Assembly (NCBI GenBank): GCA_015178975.1
Contig: WHVD01000007.1
Coordinates: forward strand, 930,001-994,000
Reading direction: 5' to 3'
Source: Hysterangium stoloniferum
Lineage: Eukaryota > Basidiomycota > Agaricomycetes > Hysterangiales > Hysterangiaceae
Length of the DNA stretch: 64,000 nucleotides
Positions 44,248-55,918 of the stretch are shown piece after piece. Below the pieces are notes generated by a model. The model saw nothing but the letters and a program-made list of their open reading frames with translations, ran no database searches and had not been told where the DNA came from. Every line of letters begins with the position of its first letter. Position 1 is the first letter of the stretch. The position numbers were made by a program, and so were the translations under genes.

Positions 44248-46709
44248 TGAGCACCTGCCGGGATTCGTGTTCCGAGTACGGCAAACAAGGATCAGAGTGA
44301 GACATGCTGTCGCCATTATCCGGGAGAATACGTTCCTTGGAGTCCGAGTACCTTTTGGCATCTCTCACAGACCATTTCATAATTCCTCGCGATTCAAAGT
44401 TATCGTCATTATCTCTCTAAAGGTCTCAGGCCTAATCAGGTCGGTGTCAAGTGATTATTATCCAAATTATCATTACAGGAGGCGTACGGTTCATAGCATG
44501 AAGTTTTTCTACCACGGTCGCTCTAGGTGCTGGCTTTGTGGAATCATATCTCGTGCCGGAGACTTCTATTTCCAAACTTCGCCGCTCGGCGCCTGATGCT
44601 TTCCCTACGGGCTTTACTCTTGTTAGCTGACTTCACTCAGATGGACCTGTAATTAGGCATATTCACTATTTACGCCAATTTAGCCTCAGCAAAGAATTAT
44701 CGAAATTGGAATTCCGAAAGAATTGAATACGAAGCGGATATAGCCGTAGTGGACAGCGCCCGAGGCTGTACCTAAAAAGCACTGTCATGGATAGCATCCA
44801 CTGCATTGACATATTCTATCAATCGAGATGTCACCTCTGAACTCATGTAAAAGTTGAATTTCCCAAAAATCTAGCGCTCAAGAAGTCGGAAGTTGCCACA
44901 TTATCTGGCGAAGGCTCATCAAACTATTTGTAACTGCCATATACCCACTGCCGTCGACGATCTGCGCATCAGGAGGAATAATAATACTATTACTCTTTAC
45001 TTGGCTCCCCTTTTGGCAATATTTCTAATTTGTGTAAAGCTACATAGTTCGAGCGAATTAAAGAGCGCATATAGTCACTCTTTACCGCACGTGAGTGGTT
45101 GGCAGCTTCTTGTTGATGCTATACACACGTTGTATATATTTGTGAGTCCGACAATATTCAAGAGTTCTTGCCAATAGCTGGACTATGCATGGCACAAACG
45201 TGTTGATAAACAAGAATGGCGCTCAGTGCAAACCGAGTGGATATCTCCTCTCATTTCAGTTGGAGTATGTTGCATGAAGTATAATTACCACCTTTTCTGC
45301 AAAGGGTGAGCGGTCCTGAATGTTAAAATGAGACAAGAAAGTATACTGCATCGTGAGTGAAATTCAAGGTAATTCAATCCTGATGTGAGCCATAAGAACG
45401 TTCGAAGGGGGTTTAGCCTCCTGGAACAGCACTAGCCTTTGGAGAAATAAAGTGAATAGTGAGGAGAAGAGATGATGGCTGAAACGAACGCAAAGATCAA
45501 GCTTTAATCATTGCGTGTACAGAGCGTGTAGGGATAGTGAAATCGAAATGCTGCTGCGGAGAGCATGACATAGCTTTGAGATGGAAATTCTGAGAAAATA
45601 TCGATCATGCTTCAGGCCCTCCATCAAGTATAATGTTTTCAAGGCGCGCCAAATATGGTTCTAGCAACGGTGGACCAACGGATGTGAGCTTAGAAGTTGA
45701 TATAGACTCACAGCACTAATTCGGTCCGAACACAAGAATCATGAAAACAAGTGAATGTAAATTGGTCAACTGGCATAATACCACCGGATACGATAGGAAA
45801 TCACTACAGTGGGAGGGAATAAAGATTGTTCCAACAGCCTTTATGAAGTCACCAGGGACAATGGACCGATCGGCTTCGAAGGGGCGGACAAGTTGGCAGG
45901 AAAAGGGTACATGAAGGCATCTAGAGTATGGTGAATCTTTACACACCCGAAGAGCTCTCCAAGAGGTCAAGATATGGTGGCTCACAATGTTTCATCTACC
46001 TTGACATTGTCGAGTCGGATTGATAAGTGTTTAATACATAAGGTGAGCCTGGGGGAATTAGGTTACTGAGAAGGTCAGGGTAATACTAAGACTAGAGTGT
46101 AATTAATAGTCATTGAATAATGATTGCACGCACAATTTGTTGATAAAAACCGGACGGAGTCGGCACAAAGAAGGATATTAAGGGTTGACGCCCATTAGCA
46201 TCAGTAATGAATTGTTGGAATGGATTGCTTGCAAGTATGAAAGAATTGAACACGAAGCGCTAGCCGGAGTCGAAAGCGCCTGGGGCTGTACCTAATAAGC
46301 ACTGCCATGGATAGCTTCCACTGCACTGACAGATTCTATCCGTGGAGATGTCACTTCTGACGGGAGAGCTGGATTTCCCTGAAAGCTAGCACCGAAGAGC
46401 TCGGAGGGTAGCACATTGCGCGGTGACGGCCTGTCAATTTATTCTTAGCTGCCATGTGTGTTGTCTCCGGAGATCATCTGCTGAAATGGAAGGAATATGT
46501 GTAAAGAGGGTAAGGTAACTTGAAAATATCCTGGATTTATTATTCAAGAAGGATAAGTGGGACCTCAAGTTGTTTGCAAGGAAAGGATTGAACGCTGTGT
46601 ATCCTGAGGAGCACGGCCACAATGTTATGCTTGGAAATCGACTCTCGGGCTAACTTCAGCTAAAAGGCGCAGAATTCCATCCTGGTCCGAGTACTACTGC
46701 TACCCAACA
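44248..46709 (+). repeat. Intergenic repeat between I and J, with block X inverted
   Basis: 44248-44640 is the ORF2 region. 44640-44950 is upstream-type repeat and 44975-45180 is 3'-flank-type repeat in plus orientation. 45190-45990 contains block X in the inverse orientation to 31600-32050. 46022-46709 is the upstream region of J, collinear with the DNA around copia element 2. The segment at about 46578-46600 is the empty counterpart of the element 2 insertion site. Confidence 0.6.
44267..44596 (+). other. Conserved intergenic ORF (ORF2), copy 3
   Basis: 110 codons, plus strand, same orientation as neighbouring copies I and J. Motifs FRVRQTRIRVRHAVAIIREN and GVRVPFGISHRPFH correspond to 1388-1735. 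Confidence 0.35.
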
Positions 46710-48637
46710 ATGTCAACGTCCAACGAGATAGCTCCGAGTGAGAAGGATGCCCTCTCCCTCCTCCAAGAGGTTGACTGGCTAAAACCCTTGGTTTCCCCGG
46801 CTGTATTGAGGATGGGACGACAGGGGATCGATGAAACTGGAATGAGGGAAAGACCTCTGATGAAGCTTCGAGGGCGATGTAGCTTTCTCGAACATGGGTC
46901 CTGTTTATGTTCCGAGCATATGTTGACGACCAGCACATAGCACTGTCGGAAGAAGACGTGGAAGTCGGTGTGGAGGAATGGGTGCGCAAAAGAAACATAC
47001 TTTGAGTGGAGACTGTTCACAGAGCGGGTTTTTTCAGGGCCACGGAAAGATAAATTGCCATGACCCACCGAATAATATTCAGATTCGAGGGAGCTCCACC
47101 AACGCCACATCCAAACTCAGTCCGTGTCGTGGGCATGGCATTGGCTGGGGGCTCGTCTCGTCTCCGGAGAGTTCATCTTCAAGTGTTGAAATTAGCCCCC
47201 GGTATTACTGTGGAGTCGGTTTGGAAAGGGTTGGGAGGACTGTGCTTCACAACGCAAAGACAGTTGCACTGATGGCAAAGTTGATGGTATACAAGCGAAT
47301 GGTGTACGGACACGACAGGGCCTTTACAAATTTAATACGCAAGCATCTCACTCCGAGAAGAATAGGAATAGTAATTCAAGAGACCATCGACTTAATGAGG
47401 TGGGGATACTTCAGCGCCAATCATTGAGTACACTCAAAATACTCACCATTCTAGACCCACTTACCCGCATCGAATTCGACAACAGGCGTCAGTTGTCTTA
47501 GAGATGTGCTGGAATTCATATGCTTTACAGCGGAGGAACGAAGGCCGGCTTATGACAGAATTGGCTTAGGCCTTCCCCTGGTGTCCCGGCGCTGGATGGT
47601 CAGATGCAGATCGGCCATCAACTGCAATTACGTCTTCGCTTTACAATGCTGTCATTAAATCACCGCTACACACCAACCTGAATGAGGTTGCGTCGGCATT
47701 CATTCTCCAGATCGCCGGATATTTATCATCCTTTTGCAAACGTACCTTCCTCCTCGCCTGGCTTGGGTATATCGTGGAACGAACTTGCCACGTGCGTCAA
47801 CTGTCTGCAGCGGAGCTCACTGCGATTAGAGGTTGCATTTAATTCAGGGTACAACCGTGCGTCGCGAAATCACATCATTTCATCTGGCCCACCAAAACCA
47901 CAACAGACAAAATTACTCCCATCGACGTTCATTGTTTGGATCTCCTGTACAGCTTCTGGTGTGTTGCATGCACGAAGATTCATGGTTTCCAGATATTGCT
48001 GGAGATGTATTGAAGGTTATAGTGGCTGACACAAACCACCATATAGCGTCCTTGACTCATATTATGGATATGGACACAACGTATTCATTGTGGTATTATA
48101 TCTCGGGTCTGCAAACCTTCTTCGACAACAGCACGCTTCACACGCATCACATCAAACAACTGAATGTGGTCCATTCACTCATTGAGCCCCTCCTACGGTA
48201 TGTTGAGAGTGGTTTACCTTCCAGCATCATCTAATATCCGTCCTTGAAAATATCATACCAGTCTGATTCTGATACATCCAAGTCCAAATTGGAACCTCCT
48301 CTGGTCAGGAGACAAACTAATTGAGGTCGCTCTGAACCTGATCGCTGCATCTTCCGACATCGAATCCGCGTGTAGCACAGTGCGCAACCTGGATATAATT
48401 GCCATTCTCCCTCGTCTTATCCCACATTGTGACACAATGCGTGGCTCACTAAACGATAAATACCTCGTTTCCCGGCTTGAATAATTAACCCTTGCGGTTC
48501 AGTCCTTCCTTTGTGTCATCGTCACACCTTTCACCGGTGTGTGCGTAACATGTAATTCAAACTCCAGATCAGTGTTGGAGGACCATGGATGGCGTGCCAA
48601 TTCTCTTGCACTATCCATTCCGTCCGATTTTTCATAA
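46710..48637 (+). pseudogene. Array gene copy J, full length, frameshift plus nonsense
   Basis: Exon 1 is 46710-46981 (one base short near 46910, frame lost), intron 1 46982-47037 (56), exon 2 47038-47399 (362, open), intron 2 47400-47454, exon 3 from 47455 with an early TAG near 47573-47575, then exons 4 and 5 collinear with D. The exon 5 tail is damaged near 48470-48485. The nominal stop is TAA 48635-48637. It is the closest relative of copy D, with which it shares about 5 kb of flanking DNA, but their lesions differ, so each decayed after the duplication. Confidence 0.8.
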
Positions 48638-50783
48638 TTTGTGTTGGATAACACTGACACATTATCCGAATCAAGAGGAGGGATAGTAATATTACTCTCG
48701 CCTTTGGAAATATTTCTAATTTATGTAAAACGACATAGTTTGAGCCATTTCAAGAGCGCATATAGTCACCCCTTTCCGCCTTTGTGTTCTTGGCAGCTTC
48801 TCGTTGATGCTATATACACGTTGCATATATTCGTCCGCCGTGGTAGTGGCTATAATCAAATGCGATATATCAACGAGAATCACCTCAAATAGAATACCAG
48901 TCGAAGGTGTCAAAGAAAGCAATGTGTTAGTTAGTTGGGATAGCATAAAGCAAGTCATTTAAGAACAGCAAAAAGATACCCGTTACAATCACTTGATGGC
49001 CGATCTACATCTGCCATCAAGCACCGGGACACCAAATGAAAGCCCAACCATCAGCTTGGCAGTGTGATCTTCGTTCCTGTGAATGCCACAAGCTCATACA
49101 AACTACGGACGCCTTTTTTCGAATTCCAGGGGGATAAGTAACATATGCCCTTCGTGTTCAATTCTTTCGGAATTCCAATTCCGATAATTCTTTACTTAGG
49201 TTAATTGGCGTCCATCGTGAATATACCTGTCTATGGGGAATCCCACAGCTCTTCATTAACACATTGTGCACGTAATCTATATTCAGTGGTAACTAATTAC
49301 ATGCTACTATTATTTCACCGTCCTTCTAAGTACAGCAATTTGCATCAACTAACACGGGTAAAGCCCGGATGGAAAGCAAAAGGCTCCGAGCGGCAAAGTG
49401 TGGAAATCAAAGTTTGCGGCTCCGATATATGATTCCACAAAGCTAGGATCCAAGTGAGAGTGATGGGGACACTTCACGCTATGAACCTTATGCCTCCCGT
49501 AATGATAACTTGGACGATAGTCACCCGACTCCGACCTGATGACGCCTAAAAACCTTAGAGACATAATGACAAGAACTCTTGATCGCCAGGACTCGTGAAA
49601 TGGTCGGTTAGAGATGGGACAAGGTGCGCAGACGCCGAGGGACATATTCTCCCGGATAATAGCGACAACATGTCTCACTCTGGTCCTTGTTCGCGGTACT
49701 CACAGCACGAATCCAGGCAGGTGCTCTTAAACCTTCCGTTTAAAAGAAAATAAAACAGTTGGTCGAATTAAAACTAATGAGTAAAATGGTTTAAAGTGCT
49801 GTGAGGAAGTCCGGCTATCTGGGATGCTCCAAGGTATTCCCGTTCGGGCAGACTCTAGATTGCCGGGACTTCTCCGTGTGAACTGTCCGGATCAAATACC
49901 AATTTACAGATGCTTCACCTTCTTTAAGACATCTGGTGTCCTTGGTGCGTCATCCTCTTCATTGCCCTCCCTCAAGAAATTTCGGACAACCAATCAACTC
50001 CACTTGTCATCAAAGATATTCAAGTCATGGTCACAGAATATCGGTCAAATGCAGGTGTGTCATCCGACAGGCTTTGTTATATCCCATTTAGAACCGCTTT
50101 CTATCAGGTGGTGATCCCATTTAGAATCCTCGCACTTTTCCTGTATCGCCAAGCATCAGTTATACATTATACCGGGCTCAAAACCCCCTCCGGATTCTCG
50201 TTTGACCCTCAGTGCAATATTCACGACTGTATTTGGATCCAATGGGAACGTTTCTATTGGAGAGAAATACTTAATGGAATCCTCTCAACGCCATCCCTGA
50301 ACGTTCTAATGGCCCCTCTTTTTGTGCCTCGTGATGGCCGATCCCGAGATTGAAGATAGACTTTAAAGATTAGATGAGTCTGAACGAGATAACCGTTGCC
50401 ATGGATTAGTTAGTGATTGTTGTGGGTCTTTTTTGCTTTTCTTCATGACCTTCTTCATGCCATCCCAACTAAGTGACACGAAAATCACGGTGATGGGGCT
50501 GTCAGCTGAGAACTATCAGTGCTATTCTATGTGGACTCGTTGTCGTTTATAAATCCGAGGACATTCTAGCCACGCCAAAGCCTCCAAATATTATTCTACA
50601 TGCGTATGGCATGAACGAGGAGCTACCAAACACCGGGAGATGGTGAAAAGTGACTGCATGCGCTATAAATTGCCCCAAACTATGTAGCGTCATACAACTT
50701 GTAAGTACGGTTACAAACGATTTAATCGTAATAGCACTATCTCTGCTTGTTTTGATAAGTTACGTCGGCGTTATCCAGAGAAA
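48638..50783. repeat. Intergenic region between J and K (paralogue of 22796-24975)
   Basis: 48638-48990 is the 3' flank of J (plus). 48995-49140 is a minus-strand exon 3 scrap. 49150-50360 is minus-strand upstream/ORF2/ERL-block repeat. 50400-50783 is the 3' flank of K. Every breakpoint matches the D block. Confidence 0.65.
49349..49678 (-). other. Conserved intergenic ORF (ORF2), copy 4
   Basis: 110 codons, minus strand, very close to 23584-23907. Confidence 0.35.
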
Positions 50784-52621
50784 TGATTGTATGTCGTGCC
50801 TAGATCGTGAGGAAGGCCTTTGACAGCCCAACCATAATTCTTCAACACTGACGTGGAGTTTGAATGAGACGTTACCGACACACCAGTGAGAGGTGTGGCG
50901 ATCACGGAAAGGAAGGGATGAAGAATGTAATTTACAAAATGTAGGCAGCTACTGCACAATTTGTCGTTAACTGAGCGGCGCATTGTGTTACAATGTGGAA
51001 GGAAACGAGCGAGAAATGGAGATAATATTGAGTGTGCGGACTGTGCCCCCTTTCCAGACGGGGATGATAGTTTCATGGGTGGATGTGAGTCGATGCTGGA
51101 AGGTAAAATATTGTACACATACTGTAGAAAGGGTCAAAGCAACGAAGACACTATGCAGCTGGTTGATATGATCCGTGCGAACCGTGCTGTCCTCGAAGAA
51201 GGTTTTTACCCCAGATATTACGCCACAGTGAATGTGACCTGCCCTCATCGACATGAAGTGTCAATGACGCTATATGGATATTTGTGCCGACAATATAGCC
51301 TTTAATACGTCACCAGATATATCTCGAAGCCACGCCTCTTGGTATATGCAACGCACAAGAGGCTGTATAAGGTACACATCAAAGCGTCCTCCCTGGCGAT
51401 TTTGTCTGTTATGATTTTCGTGAAGATGGTGATAATATGTGATCGTGCGACGCACGGTTGTAACCGTAATTCAAAGCAATCTCCGATTGCGGTGAGCTCT
51501 TGTAAAGACAGCTGACGCACATGGCAGATATTTTCCACGATATTTCTAAGGCCGGCAAAGGGTAGGGTTTGGTGATCGGATGACAAACATCATGCAATAT
51601 GTGTGATAAATGTTGATGCAACGTCATCCAAGTTTGGCGTGTAGCTGTGCTTTAATCAAAGCGATGACGTATTTGCAGTCGATGTCCGATCACTATCTGC
51701 CCATCGAGCGCCGGGACACCAGTAGAAGGCCGAACCCAACGATGCCATAATACTGGCAGTGTGTCCTCCGTTAATCCGCTGTATAACACTAGAAAAACGG
51801 GGCCGCTGTAAGATCACCGACGCCTGTTCTCGAATTCGACGGGGGTAAGTGGGTCTACAGAGACGTGAGTATTTCGACCGTATTCAATGATTGGGGCTGA
51901 CGTATTCCCACCTCATTGCGTCAATGGTCTCGTGAATTACTATTCCGAGTTTAGGCAGAGTGACACGCTTGCGTATGAACTTATTGGAGGCCCTGTCGTC
52001 TCCATATGGCATTCGCTTGAATATCCTCAACTTTGCCATCAGTGAAACCTTCCTTGTGTTGAAAAGCACACTCATTCCAAGCCTTTCCAAGCCAACTCCA
52101 CAGTAATACCCGGGGCCAATTTCAACATTTGGAGATGTGGATGAGCCCCCATACAGTGCGTCCGCTTCCTAGTCCGCGTCATGGCTATAATATGGATTGA
52201 GGCTGGATGCGCCCTTGGGTGATCTACATCGCCTTTTAATAATAGTCAGTAGATCATGACAATTTGTCTCTCCTAGGCACTGAAAGCGTCGAGTTTATTA
52301 ACAGTGTACATGAAAGGCTATTTCATTTTGGGTACCCATTGCTCAACCCAAACTTCCACTTCTTTTGCAGACAATGGTATATGCTGGTCGTCTTCGGGAA
52401 CTCGAAAACACAAACGATGCCGATGTTCGATACAGCTCCATCGTTCTCGAAGCTTCACGCGGAATCTGTCCCTCATTCCCACGTCAATGATCTCCTCCCG
52501 TTCTTCTGAGCGCAATGCAGCTGGCGAAACGAAAGGGTTGGAGCCACTCAACCTCTTGTAGGAGGGTTTCAGCCGGTACGATATCGTCCCTGCTCGGAGT
52601 CGTCTCGTTTGATGTTGACAT
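50784..52621 (-). pseudogene. Array gene copy K, full length, frameshift, nonsense, lost stop
   Basis: ATG at 52621. Exon 1 is 52336-52621 (286 bases, one extra base in the VSPA region, frame lost), intron 1 52280-52335, exon 2 51912-52279 with TAG where relatives read TGG (near 52170), exon 3 51456-51854, then degraded exons 4 and 5. Exon 5 (about 50784-51020) matches the fragment at 24981-25229. The normal stop codon is not recognisable. Exons 1-2 group with A and L. Confidence 0.75.
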
Positions 52622-54785
52622 TGGTGTGTAACAGGTTGTTGTGACACCAGAAGGGGGTGCTGCGCTTTTAAGGTCCAGTTATCAGAGGAATTAATGTCCA
52701 GCTATAGAATTGTGGCGGTGCTGTATATAGGACGCCCAGCGTTTCATCCCTTCTTTTTACACAACTCGAAGCCCCTCGACTTCCTTCGTTCAATCGATCT
52801 CCAGGATACTCTCAAGTTCAATCACTATGGTATACACTCATTGCGTACTGGCAGAGAGCACATATGGCGGATACGAATAATCTGATGAGCCTTTACCGCA
52901 TAATGTGCCAACTTCCCGCTTCTTGAGCGCTAGATTTTTGGTCAATTTAGCTTTCACGTTAGTTGAGAAGTGACATCTCGATTGATTGAATATGTAAATG
53001 CAGTGGATGCTATCCACGACAGTGCTTCTCAGGTACAGCCTCCGGCGCTTTCCATTTGGGCTATGTCTAACAGAAATATGCGCGTCGTGTGTAATTATTT
53101 CGGAATTCCAATTCCGATAATTCTATACTGGAGCTAATTGGCCTCGATCGTGACTATACCCGTTTGTGGAGAGTTCGTCAGGTTTTTATTCCCAAATTGT
53201 GCATGTATTCTATGTTCAGTCATAACTAATTACACGCTACTATTATTAGAGGCACCTTCTGAGTGAAGTAATTTGCGTCAGCTAACAAGGGAAAAGCCCG
53301 TCGGAAAGCATAAAGCGTCGAGCGGCGAAGTGTGGAAAAAAGTCTACGGGACGAGATATGATACCACAAAACTAGCAACCAGAACGACAATGGTAGAAAA
53401 GCTTCACGCTATCAACCTTATGCCTCCCGTAATGACAATATGATAACGGTCACTTGAACCCGACCTGACGAGGTATAAAACCTTTAGAGATATAATGCTG
53501 AGAACTCTGAATCGCCAAGAATCGTGCAATGGTCGGTGAGAGATGGCAAAAGGAGTTCGGACACCCAGGAACGTGTTCTCCCATAAAATGGCGCAACATG
53601 TCTCACTCTGGTCCTTGTTTGCGGTACTCGGAACACGAATGCCGGCAGGTGCTCGAAAATGTTCCTTTTTCAGGAAGTGTTTAAAGAAAATCAATGAGTT
53701 GGTCAAATTGAACTCATGAATAAAATGGTTTTAAGCGCTGTGGGGAAGTCCGGCTATGTGGGGTACTCCAGCACGGGAGCATTCTAGATTGCCGAAAGTT
53801 CCCTGCGTGACCATCCGGATCAAATACCATTACTGTTGCTTTGTCTTCTTCAAGACATCCTGTGTCCTTGGTCCTTCTTTCGCTTCATTTCCGTCCCTCA
53901 AGAACTTTCGGACAACCATTCAACTAACACTTTTGATCAAAGATATTGAAGCCGCGGTCACAGAATATCGGTCATATACCAGTGTGTCACCCGGCAGGAT
54001 TTTGTTATATCTAACGAAGAACCGTTTCGACCATGTGGTCATGGCATCTATATTCATCACACTTCTCCTCTATCGGCAGGCATCAGTTATACAGTACACC
54101 CGGTCTCAAAGGTGACTCGCGGTGCTCCTTTGACCTTCTCTGAAATATTTCCCGCTGTGTTTGTTCCAAGACGGATCCCATGGGAACAAGGCGCTCCCAC
54201 GTAGGGTCCAGGTTTCCAGTGGAGAGAAATACTTTATGGAATCCGCCCAACACGGTCCCTGTACGGTCTAAAGGGTTTGCCTTTTATTTCCGAGTTTTGT
54301 GCCTCGTGATAGCCGATCCGGAGATCGAGCATGGCCTTTGAAGATTAGATGGGTCTGACCCGAGATAAACGTTGCCATGGATTGGGGAGTGATTGTTGCA
54401 GGTGTTCTTCCCTTTTCTCCAATGACCTCTCCATGTTATCCCAACTAAGTGATACGACAATCACCGTGATGGGGCTCTCTTTTGAGAATTCTCAGTGCTA
54501 TTCTATGTGGACGCGTTGTCTTTCATAAATCACGAGCGATTCTAACCACGCCTAAGGCTCGCGAATATTATTCTACATCTGTATGGAATGAACGAGAAAC
54601 TACACAACACCTGACGATGGTAAAATGTGATTGTATGCGCTATCAATTACCCAGGTTATGTAGCGTTATACAACTTGTACATCCGGTGACAAGCGATTCA
54701 AGTAGAGAGTAATAGCACTATCTGTCCTTCTGGTGTTAATAATATGTGCCGGAATTATCCGGAGACATGATTATATATGTCGTGC
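52622..54785 (-). repeat. Intergenic repeat upstream of copy K
   Basis: Close to 730-2340 over its whole length, continuing past the copia junction point of that copy through the ERLAPMG block (about 54110-54250) and the next 3' flank (54370-54785). ORF2 here (53404-53706) is partly degraded. Confidence 0.65.
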
Positions 54786-55918
54786 CTATATCATGGAGCA
54801 AGGCCTTCGACACGCCAGCCATTATTCTTCAACACTGATGTGGAGTTGAATCGACATTACCGACACACGAGTCAAAGGTGTGGCGACCACGGAAAGGAAG
54901 GAATGTACAATGTCATTTCACAAATGTAGGCAGTTACCGCAGATTTGGTTGTTGATTGAGCGGCGCGTTGTGTCAAAATGTGGAAGAAGACGAGCATGGC
55001 GATTATATCGAAGTTGCGCACTGTGGTACACGTGGATTCGATGTCGGAATATCCAGCTATCGGTTTCAGAGTGACTTTAGTCTCTCGCCTGACAAGAGGA
55101 GTGAATTTGGACCCATGTGTGTCAGAATTAAACCGGTAGCGTAGTGTCATGGGAAGATGTGAGATCATGCTGGACGGTAGGAAATTGTAGCCGTACAGTA
55201 GCAGAGGTCCAATGAACGAAGAAACCATATTCATCTGGTTGATATGATCCGTGCGAAGCGTGCTGTCGTCTAAGGTGTCTAGGGCCCCCAGACATTATGC
55301 TACAGTGAAAGTGACGTGTCCTCGTCGATATGAAGTGTCAATGACGCTACATGGATGTTCGTCTCGTCCACTCTAGCCCTCAATACAGAAATATCTCGAA
55401 ACCACGCATCTTTGTGCATGCAACACACGAGAAGCTGTATAATTGATTGATACAAGCAAAGTTGGTGTGAGTAATATGGTCTCTTCTGGTTTTGGTGGGC
55501 AGGATTAAATGATGACGCACGGTTGTACCCAGATTTCAATGCAACCTCTGATCGCATTAAGCTCCTTTACAGACTGTTGACGGACGTGGCAGATATTTTC
55601 CACAAGATACCCAAGGTTGTCGAGGTGCAAGGCAGGATTGCATGAGGATGATAAATATCCGACGATTTGTAGAATACATGTCGACGCAACCTCATCCAGG
55701 TTCGTGTGTAATGGTGGTTTCATGAAACCATTGAAGTAATTGCAGTTGATGGCCGATCTCGCTCTTGCCATCGAGCGCCGGGACACCGGTAGAAGGCCGA
55801 AGCCAAATATGTCATAAGCTTCGCAGTGTGATCTTCGTTCCTCCGCCGTATACCACTTGAATGCCGGAATACCTTTAGGACCACGGACGCCTGTTCTCGA
55901 ATTTGACGCGGGTACCTA
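54786..55918 (-). pseudogene. Array gene fragment (exons 3-5), minus strand
   Basis: Exon 3 at about 55530-55918 (SSRSMARARSAINC region out of frame, MKPPLHTNLDEVAST in frame), exon 4 and exon 5 with several deletions. Exons 1 and 2 are absent. The right end at 55918 passes into a 65-base segment also found at 9899-9965. Confidence 0.65.
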
